Positions 50,652 through 61,900 of a stretch of DNA of 64,000 bases are shown here, piece by piece. The position numbers and the translations under genes are program-made. Under the pieces are notes generated by a model that was given only the letters and a program-made list of their open reading frames with translations, was not told the DNA's origin and made no database searches. Source of the stretch: Rhynchopus sp. YZ270_cl-10 (lineage: Eukaryota > Euglenozoa > Diplonemea > Diplonemida > Diplonemidae); contig OZ037873.1 in the NCBI GenBank assembly GCA_964035575.1, forward strand, positions 620,001-684,000, in the 5' to 3' direction. Within the stretch, counting starts at the first letter, position 1. Each line of letters opens with the position of its first letter.

Positions 50652-52724
50652 ATGGAGGTGTTCATCCGTGACCCACACTGCGTGATCGAAGTGGGCATGA
50701 ACGACTACGTGTCGCACCTGAAGCAGAAGACGATAGAGGAGACACAGCTGCCGGTGGAGTCGTTGGTCTTGGAGGGGATGCTGCTGCGTGACGAGGAGCT
50801 CTGCTGCTGCACTGGTCTTGTGGACGGGTCTGTGCTCGACCTTGAGTTGAAGGTCGACAGAGCGTGGCTGCGCAAGGTTTGGCTGAAGGAGAGTGTGGAT
50901 CTGTGCGGGGCTCCGTCTGAGCTGTGGACGGATGAGGACTTCGTGTACTCTGTGCTTATGCGTGATGGTGATGTGAGTGATGTTGCTCATTTGACACCTC
51001 TGCTTGCAAACAAGGCATTTGTGTGGCGTGTTGTTGCACAGCAGCCTAGGCACATTGAGCATGTACGAGGTGCAGCACAGGATGATGCGAGCGTGATTTA
51101 CCGCGCAATCGGGAGCGACCGCTGGCAGTCGTCGTACTTCGCACACATCACCAAAAGGCTGCAGCATGATCGCAACATTATGAACACTGTTGCTGCCAAG
51201 GCAAGGTGGTCTCCTGCGTTCTTCCAGCAACTGCCTGAGGCACTGAAAGAGTGCAAAGATGTCGTTCTCTCCTTTGTGACACACGAGCCAGACTGCATAC
51301 AGCACGCTTCAGTGGCCTTACAGCACAACAGCGTCGTTGTCATTGCAGCAGTGCGAGCGTCGCCAGGCTTGGCCTATGAATACGTGCCCAAGGAGCTTCG
51401 TTCCCACGAGGACGTCATGTCTGCTGTGTTGGAGAGAGACGCACAACTGTACACAAAGATTGGTCGCAGGCTGAGGTACACCTTCCCGAGCCTCACGGAT
51501 GCTGCCATCCGCAGCAGCAGATGGCGTTCGGCGTATTTCCGGTACATCCCTGAAACGATGCAATGCTGCAGCCGCATCGTTCTTGCTGCTGCCGCAAAGG
51601 CAGGGTGGGATGTGTCGTTCTTTCAGCTCATCCCAGAAGCTGCAAGAGGCATGCTGGACGTCGTATTGCAGTTCGTGAAGAAGAACCCTCTGTGCTTACA
51701 GTACGCCTCGACTGCGATGCAGAACCACTGGGAGGTGGTGCGCACTCACATCGAAGCAACGCCGTCAGCCACCGGCATGGCCGAGGTGCCTCTGTCGCTT
51801 CGTTGCAACACCGAGGTCATGTCTGCTGTCATGTTCAGAGACGCGTGCTGCCTGCGGGATGACTCCTCACACCGCGTCCGAGGACGCGCACAGGTTGTGG
51901 CTGCCGCCATGCGGAGCGAGCGGTGGGAGCCTTCCCTCCTCCCGTTCATCCGGAACACTGAGGCATTGAAGTCTGTGGTGGCGAAGGACCCATCCGCATT
52001 GCACAGCGTACATGCTCTGCACAACGACACAGCGTTCGTCGTAGTGTTGGTGTCGATGAACGCGCAGCACCTTCAGCATGTATCCAAGACGATGAAGGGA
52101 GACAAGAAGGTTGTGCTGGCTGCCATGCACAGCAAGACGTGGGATGATGCATACCTGCAGCACGTAGCAGAACCACTGCTGTCATGCATCGATGTGATGG
52201 CAGGTCCCATTAAGAGGGACGCAAGTCTCCTGCAGCACGCATCAGACGTGATCCGCTCAAGTCGGAAGATTGTGATGTTGGCCATCGAGAGCAGGACGTG
52301 GAAGACTTCGCTGTTGCAGTGTGCGTCTGACGAACTGAGGGCAGACAGGAAGCTGGTGTGGAAAGCCCTGCAGAAGGACGCCACAGCAGTGCAGTACGCA
52401 GACCCCACACTGCACGACAACAAGGAGCTCATGTTGCAAGGCATGCGTGTGTGCCCTTCTGTGATCCTGCCGTATGCGTCCTTCAGACTGCGTGCAGATG
52501 AAGACTTCATGTTTGAGTGTGTGATGGAGAGGACAAGCCACCTGCAGTATGCATCGGTGTCTCTGCGGTCGGACACAGACTTCGTGAAGCGCTTGCTGGT
52601 GCACAAACGGGATGTGCTTTTGTACGCAAGCAAGGATATCACTGACGATGAGACGTTTGTAGAGAAGTGTGTTGCAAAGTACGGATCCCGCCTCCAGTTG
52701 CCGAGGCAACCTGACGAAGCCTAG
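50652..52724 (+). CDS. Ubiquitin-like/DUF4116-repeat protein, copy 2
   Basis: 690 residues, one exon. The ATG at 50652 aligns exactly with copy 1; the longer frame upstream is leader. Ubl at 1-66 is identical to copy 1. Repeats follow as in copy 1. Differences from copy 1 are concentrated at residues 108-155 (copy 2 VAHLTPLLANKAFVWRV, copy 1 IATSIPLLFFADKAFMRPV, then VDLILGAI against ASVIYRAI), with only scattered single changes elsewhere, for example WKALQKD for WFAMQKD. Two codons fewer than copy 1 fall in that cluster. The shared 3' flank shows the duplication took in gene and flank together. Confidence 0.85.
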   Translation: MEVFIRDPHCVIEVGMNDYVSHLKQKTIEETQLPVESLVLEGMLLRDEELCCCTGLVDGSVLDLELKVDRAWLRKVWLKESVDLCGAPSELWTDEDFVYSVLMRDGDVSDVAHLTPLLANKAFVWRVVAQQPRHIEHVRGAAQDDASVIYRAIGSDRWQSSYFAHITKRLQHDRNIMNTVAAKARWSPAFFQQLPEALKECKDVVLSFVTHEPDCIQHASVALQHNSVVVIAAVRASPGLAYEYVPKELRSHEDVMSAVLERDAQLYTKIGRRLRYTFPSLTDAAIRSSRWRSAYFRYIPETMQCCSRIVLAAAAKAGWDVSFFQLIPEAARGMLDVVLQFVKKNPLCLQYASTAMQNHWEVVRTHIEATPSATGMAEVPLSLRCNTEVMSAVMFRDACCLRDDSSHRVRGRAQVVAAAMRSERWEPSLLPFIRNTEALKSVVAKDPSALHSVHALHNDTAFVVVLVSMNAQHLQHVSKTMKGDKKVVLAAMHSKTWDDAYLQHVAEPLLSCIDVMAGPIKRDASLLQHASDVIRSSRKIVMLAIESRTWKTSLLQCASDELRADRKLVWKALQKDATAVQYADPTLHDNKELMLQGMRVCPSVILPYASFRLRADEDFMFECVMERTSHLQYASVSLRSDTDFVKRLLVHKRDVLLYASKDITDDETFVEKCVAKYGSRLQLPRQPDEA

Positions 52725-53864
52725 TGACGTGCAGCAGCCATGCTGCGTGAGCATGCGCGAAGCTTAGAATCATCTCAGAAACACACCTCTATGGTCTACG
52801 GGGTGTGTCATTGTATTGCACTTTTTTCTTGATGAGAAATTACAACTTCAATTAACGTTTATTGTTTTCTGGCTTGACCTCGCACACAGGCAAGGCAGTC
52901 GTCTTGACCCTGATGTGTTGCTGTGTACTTAACACTCTAACCTTTTCACAGCTGTAGGAAACCAGGTAGTTCACAACGTTTTGTTGTTGGCATTTGTTTT
53001 GTTTTGATTTTACTAAGTACGAGAGGCTTAGGGTCATCTTTATTAACGTTTCTTTTTTTTTTTCTTCTTTCAACTTCTCTTTTTTTGTTTGTTTCTTTTT
53101 TGGTTTTAATTGAGCTAAAGCTTCGCTAGTCCGAAATATGCACACGATGTCTGGTGCACATTATAAACCACATAAACTCCCATAAGTGGGGAACCTTAGG
53201 TTTTTTGGGGTTTTTGGGGTTTTCGCTCCCCTTTTTCCCAATCCAGCCAAAAGGATACCCAATCCCATTAACTCCCCATAAGTGGCTTGTCAATGTCTAC
53301 CATAGTCAAAGCTTCTTCTTTGTTAGATGTGTCGAGAGGCGCATTCGTCTTATTAATTTTCTTTGTTTTCTTTTTGTCTTTTTCCTTTTTCAAGGTGACC
53401 AAGCACGAGAGGATTAGGGTCATCTTATAAAGTTTTCCTTCTTTTTATTCTGAACTCAAATTCTATTCTAGACAGGTCAGTGAGAAGAACACCACCCCAC
53501 AAGCAACTAAAGAACCCCACCCCACCCACCCCATTTTATTCAGAACGACATTCATTTTTATTCACCCCTCTCAGTTTTAGTTTCGCCGTCTGAAACACGG
53601 CAAACTGGCCCAAAAATAATCACAGTACTATCGCCCCGCAAATTCCAATGGTCTTGCCGTTTCCTTTTTACACCTTGTTGGCCGCAGGGCTGATGATTTT
53701 CATTTGCCGTGAGCTGTCGCGTGGTTAGCTGTCTAGACTGATATCGAGGCCTTTATCGTTATTGGCATTGTCTTAGGCTTCCTTCTTGGGTTATCTCATA
53801 CTGTCCTTCATATCCTGAGAATTTGTTACCCCATCCTTACCCCTATTCTCAGGTTGGGGGTGAG
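52725..53864. other. Duplicated 3' flank with hairpins
   Basis: 52725-53150 and 53270-53730 repeat the flank of copy 1, but the segment carrying the MITE at 49383 and the first of the hairpin cluster is absent here. Family 1 hairpins: 53011-53040 (TACTAAGT, ACGAGAG, GCTTAGGGTCATCTT), 53324-53350 (diverged) and 53392-53426 (AAGGTGACCAAGC, ACGAGAG, GATTAGGGTCATCTT). Just before 53865 is CCTTACCCCTATTCTCAG, a likely acceptor. Confidence 0.5.
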
Positions 53865-54308
53865 ATGTCGGAGGTGCTCTCCGATCCTTCTGGAAGCAGG
53901 GCGGTGGTGAAGTGGTGCTACACAGGGTACTTCCTTGCGAGTTGGGTCGTGCTGCTGGGGGGTACAGCCGCGTATGAGGCCGCTGCTGAGCAAGGGATCC
54001 GGCGGGCGTGGTTTTACGTTGTGCTCCAGCTTGCTGTGACTGCCACCTCAATAGGTGCACTGATGACCGGCATGCTGCCTACACTGCTTGACTCGCTCCT
54101 CTCTGTGACAGCAGTGTGTGCTGCGTATGCGACGATAACATGCTCCTGGTGGCTAGACATCGCAGATGCGTCGTACGCATCAGACGAGGTTCGTGCCGCA
54201 AGAGTCGCAGCGGCAGGTGCAATCATGTGCACCATCGGTGACTTCGGCATCATTATCTCGCTTGGCCACACCGAACTGCGGAAGTATCTCATGCAGCTCT
54301 TTGAGTAG
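53865..54308 (+). CDS. Small four-TM membrane protein, family not recognised
   Basis: 147 residues. Four hydrophobic segments: GYFLASWVVLLGGTAAYEA, AWFYVVLQLAVTATSIGALM, SLLSVTAVCAAYATITCSWW and AAAGAIMCTIGDFGIIISLG. Short polar loops and a charged last stretch (HTELRKYLMQLFE). The size and four-helix layout resemble MARVEL-type or claudin-type proteins, but I see no signature motif. ATG 53865 lies 12 nt after a TTCTCAG acceptor-like site. Base usage is that of the other genes. Confidence 0.75.
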   Translation: MSEVLSDPSGSRAVVKWCYTGYFLASWVVLLGGTAAYEAAAEQGIRRAWFYVVLQLAVTATSIGALMTGMLPTLLDSLLSVTAVCAAYATITCSWWLDIADASYASDEVRAARVAAAGAIMCTIGDFGIIISLGHTELRKYLMQLFE

Positions 54309-55305
54309 GGGAGGAAAGGGGTGGGGAGCAAAATAGTGCATTTTTTTAAAACGATTTATCGATTTTATAAAATTTGGAGTAAAAAGAAAGGCAGAATAAA
54401 TGAGCTAATATCTCATTGATGTGCTCTGAAGTTGTTTGTATTGCTGGGATGTGGTTTTCCCCGCAAAACTGCAGTGCGCGATTTTGGGGTGAATAACAGG
54501 CGTCCAGATGGCGCAGGATACGTGAGAGTAGATTTAGACAATGGTGTAACGATAGGGTGTATTGTACCCCCTTTTTTTTGTATTTCTTTTTGTTCTATCC
54601 CAAAGAAAAGGTCTGGATTCTTTTTTGATTTCCCCTCTCTATACATCTCATGAACCTCCACACCCTCAAGGGTAGTTTCCAGTCACAACAGGGTGTAGCA
54701 GAGCTTCACCACTCTCCCCGCTTCGTTCAGAAACTCCTGTTCACCTTTTTTTTCCCTGGCGCCGTTGCTACCTTCCCGTTCGACACTCGGACGGTGTTCC
54801 GGTTCCGCTTTGGCTGCTTTGCACCATTCCTGCCAAACTTAGTGAGTCCATCAGCAAACTCATGCCCCGATCCACAAGACCTACTCCCACCTGCATCTTC
54901 CATCTTCACGTCGTCTGCTATATCACTAAAGTGGTTAGCAGTCCATTCAATGAGTCTGTTATTTTCATCGTTGTGTACTTGTTTTGGAGTGAGGGTCATG
55001 TCATGGACTCCTCAAAATCTAAAAAATGTGGAATAATTATCATTCACTAGAGGTGGGTGATCACGTTGCGCCAGGAGCAACCACTCTGATGGATACTCAC
55101 AACCCATTTCGAGGAATCAATGTCCAAAACCCCAACCTGATGCAGGCTGGACCTCTCTCTCTCTCTCTCTCTATCGCTGCAAACCTCATTCATAGCTGCC
55201 AATCATTTATGTTAGTCTGCTGGTGCACTTTATCCATTTTATATCAATCACTCTATACACCCATCCAAACACCTCTCGCAGCACCCAATACAAACCCCCC
55301 ACACT
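54309..55305. other. Intergenic with a possible minus-strand coding remnant
   Basis: Minus strand 54999-54727 reads MTLTPKQVHNDENNRLIEWT then ANHFSDIADDVKMEDAGGSR, a hydrophilic protein-like frame; after an A-run it appears to continue in another frame (GEQEFLNEAGRVVKLCYTLL). No domain. On the plus strand 54432-54600 a frame reads RRPDGAGYVRVDLDNGVTIG. Both may be pieces of a dead element. A (CT)n tract lies at 55155-55172 upstream of the CCCH gene. Confidence 0.3.
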
Positions 55306-55680
55306 ATGCCTGTCAACCCGAGAGAGCCGACCGAGGAGGAGAAGGACTTCATCACGAAGAACGCAACAACCGGCACCGTGGAGCTTGCGGGAAACACCTA
55401 CCGTGTGGACTATGGGGTGAGCCAGGAGAGCCGTGTCACGCAGGACAGCTCCTTCAAGAAGCGCACGGAGAAGCTGACTGTGAGCCACGAGGAGGATGTC
55501 ATCTACTTCGAGGTGGTCACCGAGGCGACCGGCACTGGTGAGGAGAAGGCCGTGCTCCCGGACCCGATCGTCGCAGACCAGTCCTCCAGAAAGCCCTGTA
55601 CATTCTTCAACAAGGGGACCTGCAAGAACGGAAAGGACTGCATCTTCTCCCACTGCTACGTTCCCCCGCGCCGCCGTTAA
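55306..55680 (+). CDS. Small CCCH zinc-finger protein
   Basis: 124 residues, one exon. N-terminal 85 residues: PTEEEKDFITKNATTGTVEL then TYRVDYGVSQESRVTQDSSF, mostly charged and probably a small beta-rich domain. A single CCCH finger near the C-terminus: CTFFNKGTCKNGKDCIFSH (C-x7-C-x5-C-x3-H), then CYVPPRRR. The spacing is the same as in the Nudix-CCCH protein 15 kb upstream, typical of RNA-binding fingers. Trypanosomatids carry similar small single-CCCH regulators (ZFP type), but resemblance in size alone is not evidence of descent. Confidence 0.82.
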   Translation: MPVNPREPTEEEKDFITKNATTGTVELAGNTYRVDYGVSQESRVTQDSSFKKRTEKLTVSHEEDVIYFEVVTEATGTGEEKAVLPDPIVADQSSRKPCTFFNKGTCKNGKDCIFSHCYVPPRRR

Positions 55681-57336
55681 AAAACGTTTTCTTTTATTTT
55701 GAAAAAAAAACAAAAACAAAACAAACAAACAGACAAAAAAAAAAACAAATAAGATTTTTGATAAGAATACGCATAAAAGGGGGGGAAGAAGAAGAAGAAG
55801 AAGAAGAAGGAAAGCGGTCTCTTATGTGTGCAATCGTTCATATCGCAGAGGGAGAGAGAGAGAAAGAGAGAGAAGGGGGAGGGGGATTTTTTTTTTATAA
55901 AATACCTACAAGGCGTAGCTTAAAGGAGAAATAGTTCCTCCGATACGGTTGCCAATCAGCCTTCTAACAGGGTAATTGAGCAATCAGCGGAAAAAAAAAA
56001 AAAAAATCTACATTTTTTTTTTTTGCACCTCCAAAAAAACTTCGCTTTTATTGCAGATAGATGAGTGTATGTAAGAGTCCAAATGAGACGTTTCCTGTAG
56101 TTTTTCCCTTCTTTTTTTTTTTTTTTTCTCTTTTTTCTTTTTCCTCACCAAAAAAATGTGAGGATTTTGAATGAAAAAGGGGGCAAGGCTGGTAACCTGT
56201 CGTACACTATTACAATAAAAAGCAGGGTATTTCAATAAATACAAAAAGCTGTTAAAAAAAACAACGAACAAAAAAAACAGTGGGGGTCCTAAAAGAAAGT
56301 CTCCACACCTTTTTTTCCCACCCCGATTCTCCACTTTAGGCTCTCTTTCTGAGGGTAGTTCAGTGGTGAGGGGGTCACAATTTTAAAAAAAAATAAAGTA
56401 AAAAAAAATAAAAAAATAAAGTAAATTATTGTTAAATACAAAGGCAGTGGGGAGGGGAAAAGAGAAATTTTGCAACAGGAAACGATATTCGCAAGAAAAA
56501 AAATACAAAAAAGGTAACGTACAGTTGAGATAAGGTGAGTGCGTTTTTTTTTTTTTGTTTTGTTTTTTGTTTTTTTTTTTTGTAGTGTTTTCAAGTTGAT
56601 GTTTGCTCTTTTTTTGGTGGGGGTTGCCTATCTGTTTGTTTCTCACTATAGATAGGGCGAAAAAGTGTTTTTTTTTTTATATTTCTTCTTGAAGGGTGAC
56701 TATACACGAGAGGTTTTAGCTTTCACCTTTTTACCAAAATTTTTCCCTTTTTTTTCCCCTCTTTTTTTTGTTGAATCGGTGCTTGGTGTGTTTCGTCCAC
56801 TACACCATTTTTTATTTGCTTTTTTTTTCTGTTGCTTTCAAGATAGGTGCACGAGAAGGCACATTCTGAGAAACTTCTATTCTTCAGTTCCCTGGTACAA
56901 TTTGGGGTCTTATTTGAATGCAAAAAAAAAACCACCTCTTGTATGTGATTAAGCAGGAGGGGGCTAACGATCATATTATCCAGAATCTTTTTTTTCTTCT
57001 GATGGGATGTATGGACTGCCTGAGGGGAGGTGTAACTCACCTCCAACCATACAACCATTTATTTATTTTCTAAAATGAAGAAAATAGAAACGAACGAAGC
57101 GAAACAACAGTGAAAAAGTGGGGCCTGTGTACAGGAAATGGGGGGTGTGGGGGGGTAGTGGCGGCAAACAAAAACTGCACTGTTTCCAACAAAAAAAAAA
57201 CATTTTTTTCCAATATACTAAACCATATGTAACGTGACGCCCCTATCCCCTCTTTGTTTTTCCCCCTTTCTGTAGAACTGCTGATTCTCCCCGCCACCTC
57301 ACCCACCACCCAGCACAACCAAAAAGACACACCGAG
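55681..57336. other. Intergenic: homopolymers and diverged hairpins
   Basis: No gene. (GAA)n at 55788-55809, (GA)n at 55850-55880, many A/T runs. Diverged family 1 hairpins: 56692-56732 (AAGGGTGACTATAC, ACGAGAG, TTTTAGCTTTCACCTTT, where AGGGTGA and TCACCTTT pair), 56843-56880 (GGTGCACGAGAAGGCACATTC) and 56942-56980. The leader of the EF-hand gene has TTTTTCCCCCTTTCTGTAG at 57257-57275. Confidence 0.45.
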
Positions 57337-58399
57337 ATGAGCGAGGAGGGACAATGGGTGGAGATCTGGGACCTCTTCGATAGCAAGAAGAGCGGGTCGG
57401 TGTCCAAAACAGACTTTCTTGCGTGCGTGCGGGCCCTGGGACGTCGCTACACCGAGAAGGTACACCCCCCTCTTACATTTCATTGCAAACTTGTGGAAGC
57501 CAGCGCAGCTGATGCTGTGCGATAACGAATATGATAAGGTGACGAAGCACGAGAGGCTTAGGATCATCTTATAAACTTTTCTTTCATTTTTATTCTTTGC
57601 GGGAGTACATATCAGATGTAAACCACGAAATGGATTGTAGAACTGCATGGTTGAGTGTCCACCCCCGGTACACCCAGTCATACCAAAAGTACACTGTTCA
57701 TGAGAAGGCTTTGTATTTCAACTCTACATTCTCTTTTGCCGACACAATACAAGAATCTGAAATGGTAATCAACCCCAGTTTCATCTTACTAGGTCCCAAT
57801 GCAGGGTTGTATCCGCCGATCTTCGGTCGTTTGCACTTTGAACCTCTCTTTTCTTTACACCTTCTGTTGTTGGCAGCAGGGTAGTTGCGCTTTCATCCGG
57901 ATGGCTGGTGGACAAAACTCCATCTTTCGATTTGAAAATGTTATCTTAATCATTTTTGCATGATCTCGACTGAGATGCGTACCCGTAGACGTTTCAACTC
58001 ATTTTTTAACCCATTTTCCCTCTACAGGACATGAGTGAAAAGACGGCCAGCCTTGGGGAGACTGTGACTAAGGACCAATTTCTCGGCTTCATGCGTGAAC
58101 CCTACACAGGACCCACGTTGGAGAACCTGCGCACTGCGTTGCAGGCATTTGACGGGAAGGACTGCGGGGCGATTCCTGTGTCGCAGATCAACATGATGCT
58201 GAAGGGGATGGGTGACAAGCTCACCGATGAGGAGGCTCAGGTGATCCTCAGCGCTCTTCCGCAGGAGAACGGGCAGGTGAACATAGAAAACATGGTCGAG
58301 GTGCTCAACCCTCCACTCCCCTCTACCACACCGAACATTGCAGACCTTAGAAAAGAGATTGAAATGGAAGAAGCAGCGAAGCTTGCAGGCGGGAACTAG
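57337..58399 (+). CDS. EF-hand (calmodulin/myosin light chain-like) protein, two exons
   Basis: Exons 57337-57459 and 58028-58399 (GTACAC...CTCTACAG), phase 0; 164 residues. EF-like unit 1: IWDLFDSKKSGSVSKTDFLA; a pair in the C-terminal half: ALQAFDGKDCGAIPVSQINM and ILSALPQENGQVNIENMVEV. Loops deviate from the Ca2+-binding consensus (DSKKSGSVSKTD keeps most positions; the others lack key acidic residues), and the order MLKGMGDKLTDEEAQVIL is typical of myosin essential light chains. Likely role: light chain of a myosin or another IQ-motif partner. The 568-nt intron contains a consensus family 1 hairpin (57536) and a full SINE-like element (57599-57735). Confidence 0.82.
57536..57570 (+). ncRNA. 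Hairpin family 1 in the EF-hand intron
   Basis: AAGGTGACGAAGC, loop ACGAGAG, GCTTAGGATCATCTT, tail ATAAACTTTTCTTTC. Near consensus; 76 nt after the donor. Confidence 0.65.
57599..57735 (+). repeat. SINE-like element, full copy E, in the EF-hand intron
   Basis: Starts ATATCAGATGTAAACCACGA, then AATGGATTGTAGAACTGCAT, TGTCCACCCCCGGTACACCC, AAAAGTACACTGTTCATGAG and AAGGCTTTGTATTTCAACTC. It directly follows a family 1 hairpin, and its own 3' part carries the related AGTACACTGTTCATGAGAAG core. Confidence 0.7.
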
Positions 58400-58948
58400 A
58401 TTTTTTTATATTTTTTTTTCTCCCAGAAATATGGGATGGGGGGTGAGGGTGCAGAAAAAATAGGGCCTGGTGGCGTTTAAATGTTCCAAATAAACGTTTT
58501 CTTTTGTTGAAAAAAAATGATGATTCTGATAGGTATTGATGATGGCTGTTTGAAGTCAATTATGGGTAGTACCATGTACGGAATATTGTCTTGGTTGTGA
58601 GGGTGTTGCGACTGCGGGCATTGGATTGCCCCAAAGTGCGGAACACTGTCCAACACTGTGTATGAATCTGTGTGCTCTATATCTCTGATTCTCCCCCTCT
58701 TTTCAAAAGATTCTTTTAGTTTTTTTTTTTTTTTGTAGAAATAGCCCACCCCCGCTTCCCTATGGTAGGGGTGCGGAAGAGAGGGGAAAATGTGGTGGGC
58801 AAAAACACAAAGCACAAAAAATTGCAAAAAAAAAGTTCGTCATTTTTTTTTTTTCTTTGTTTTCCCCCAGAGCCCCCACCACCACCACCCACACCAGTGT
58901 ACACGAGGGCTGCAGGTGAGAGAGAGGGAGGGGTAGTGGGGTAGTCAG
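58400..58948. other. Intergenic / leader of the VAP gene
   Basis: No gene. A/T runs; from 58845 a T-run then GTTTTCCCCCAG at 58859-58870, a likely acceptor about 80 nt before the VAP ATG. Confidence 0.4.
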
Positions 58949-61900
58949 ATGCTGGACGTGCCCGGGGCGGGGAGTGGGTCTCTCAGTTCGAACTCCGGAC
59001 TGGGCCATGTAGGGCAGGTGAGTTCGCCTGCGCCCAGTGCAGCGTCTGCGTCAGGTATGCGCTCTTCGCCCCCATTCCCTCCATTGGTGTGGCTGAAAGG
59101 GGTGTGCTACTTTTGTGCTACTTTCGGCTATTTTCTGCTATTTTGGGGTCGTCGGCCACACCATCAATTCGTTTTTTTTTTCTGTGGGGAAAGCGACAAA
59201 TCGTTTGTGCCTATGAAAATTCGTATTCACATTGTGCATAATTATCCACATTTGCTTTCACATCACACACCACCACCACCCCCAGGCGCACCACGAATAC
59301 TCACCTTCAACCCCCGCAAGCTGTGCTTCCCACCGCCACTCGACCGTGTCATCGAGAACCGTATCATATTACACAACCCCTCACCCACATGCGTTGCGTG
59401 GAAGTTCCTCAGCGCCACACCACGGCGATACTTTGTCACACCCATAGTAGGGTTTTTGGTATGATATGGCACTAAAAAAAAAGGAAAGAAACGAAACAAT
59501 GGGGTGATCAGAGGTACTTTTTTGCAGCTCGAGTCAAGAAAAATCACAAAAAATCACAACGGTTACAAACGGTTACAAATGCTTACAAAAACGAAATTAT
59601 GATTTTGTTTGGGTTTTTTGTGAGCGTACGTGATTTTTTGTGATTTTCTGTGATTTTTTGTGATTTTTTGTGATTCGCATTCCGGATTTTGTGATTTTTT
59701 GTGATTTTCTGTGATTTTTTGTGATTCGCATTCCGGATTTTGTGATTTTTTGTGATTTTTTGTGATTCGCATTCCGGATTTTGTGATTTTTTGTGATTTT
59801 CTGTGATTTTTTGTGATTCGCATTCCGGATTTTGTGATTTTTTGTGATTTTCTGTGATTTTTTGTGATTCGCATTCCGGATTTTGTGATTTTTTGTGATT
59901 TTCTGTGATTTTTTGTGATTCGCATTCCGGATTTTGTGATTTTTTGTGATTTTTTGTGATTTTTTGTGATTCGCATTCCAGATGTTTGTGATTTTTTGTG
60001 ATTGAATGGTACTATACGGGGGGGTACCTGATCACAAATGTTCACAACCATGGTAATGTTATGGCAACATCACGGTTAACATAGTGGCGTTGTGAACTGG
60101 TGTGAAGTTGTGAATCAAATTGATTTTGATTTTTTTTGGTACCGACCCTCCCCCGTGAAATTGTCCCCCCCCAAAAACCGGTATTTTGCCCCGACGGACA
60201 ATTTCAAGGCAGGGGGGGACAATTTCAAGGGAGTCGCGGGGACAACCTTTGCTCTCCCTTCTTCACACCAAAACGGCCACCCCCCTACAGTACGAGAAAT
60301 TGTCCCCCCTTTTTGCCGTACGTGATATTGTCCCCCCCTCACTTTTTCCCCCAGGGGGGGACAATTTCACGGGGGAGGGTCGGTACTGTGTACTGTGTAC
60401 TGGGTGTACTGTGAAAACTGTGTATACTGTGTATACTGTGAAAACTGTGTATACTGTGTATACTGTGTATACTGTGTATACTGTGTATACTGTGTATACT
60501 GTGTATACTGTGTATACTGTGTATACTGTGTATACTGTGTATACTGTGTATACTGTGTATACTGTGTATACTGTGTATACTGTGTATACTGTGTATACTG
60601 TGTATACTGTGTATACTGTGTATACTGTGTATACTGTGTATACTGTGTATACTGTGTATACTGTGTATACTGTGTATACTGTGTATACTGTGTATACTGT
60701 GTATACTGTGTATACTGTGTATACTGTGTATACTGTGTATACTGTGTATACTGTGTATACTGTGTATACTGTGTATACTGTGTATACTGTGTATACTGTG
60801 TATACTGTGTATACTGTGTATACTGTGTATACTGTGTATACTGTGTATACTGTGTATACTGTGTATACTGTGTATACTGTGTATACTGTGTATACTGTGT
60901 ATACTGTGTATACTGTGTATACTGTGTATACTGTGTATACTGTGTATACTGTGTATACTGTGTATACTGTGTATACTGTGTATACTGTGTATACTGTGTA
61001 TACTGTGTATACTGTGTATACTGTGTATACTGTGTATACTGTGTATACTGTGTATACTGTGTATACTGTGTATACTGTGTATACTGTGTATACTGTGTAT
61101 ACTGTGTATACTGTGTATACTGTGTATACTGTGTATACTGTGTATACTGTGTATACTGTGTATACTGTGTATACTGTGTATACTGTGTATACTGTGTATA
61201 CTGTGCATTGCGAAAAATTGACCAAAAATGAGAACTTGTCCATTTCGGCAAATTGACCCCACCACTGGCCGGACGGATTCCGGAAATGCAAATGCCGGCA
61301 TTTAAAAGCTCAGCAGCGAAAAAAAGAAAAGAAATTTTTCTAACATCTATACCCCCCCTTTATGGAGCGACAACTGGTAGAACCACGGTAGAACCACGGG
61401 GAATCGGTAAGGCGCCACACCACAGATTTTTGTGTTTTTTTTTTGTTGTGAGGAGAAAACCAAAACGGTAATGAAGCTTGCGAAAACGTGTCTTGTTTTT
61501 CCACAGAACCGACACGTGTGGCGTGTCTCCCAACAACAAAAAAGCAAATGAATAAAAAAGGTTGAAAGGAAAAAGGAAGAACAAAACAGTGTGGTGTACA
61601 ACAGGGACTATAAAACAAGCTAGCCCATCTGCCCCTGCCCCGCACACTGCCACGGTGTCTGACGACGACCCAGTGTAGGATCAACGCCTTGCAAACACTC
61701 AGGCCAAATCGCCATATTCGCGGTGTTTTTTGTGATTTTCTGTGATTTTCTGTGATTTTTTGTGATTTTTCGTGATTTTTTGTGATTTTTTGTGATTCGC
61801 ATTCCAGATTTTGTGATTTTTTGTGATTTTTCGTGATTTTTTGTGATTTTTTGTGATTCGCATTCCAGATTTTGTGATTTTTTGTGATTTTTCATGATTC

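Noticed and set aside
55788-56600. Lys/Phe-rich frames between the CCCH and EF-hand genes
   Set aside because: They come from homopolymer and (GAA)n tracts.
59632-60004. CRISPR-like repeat array
   Set aside because: Units are contiguous simple repeats without unique spacers, in an intron of a eukaryotic gene.
60186-61291. Long open frames of repeating TVY, SIH, QYT or VYC on both strands
   Set aside because: They are by-products of the stop-free 9-mer satellite inside a VAP intron, not genes.
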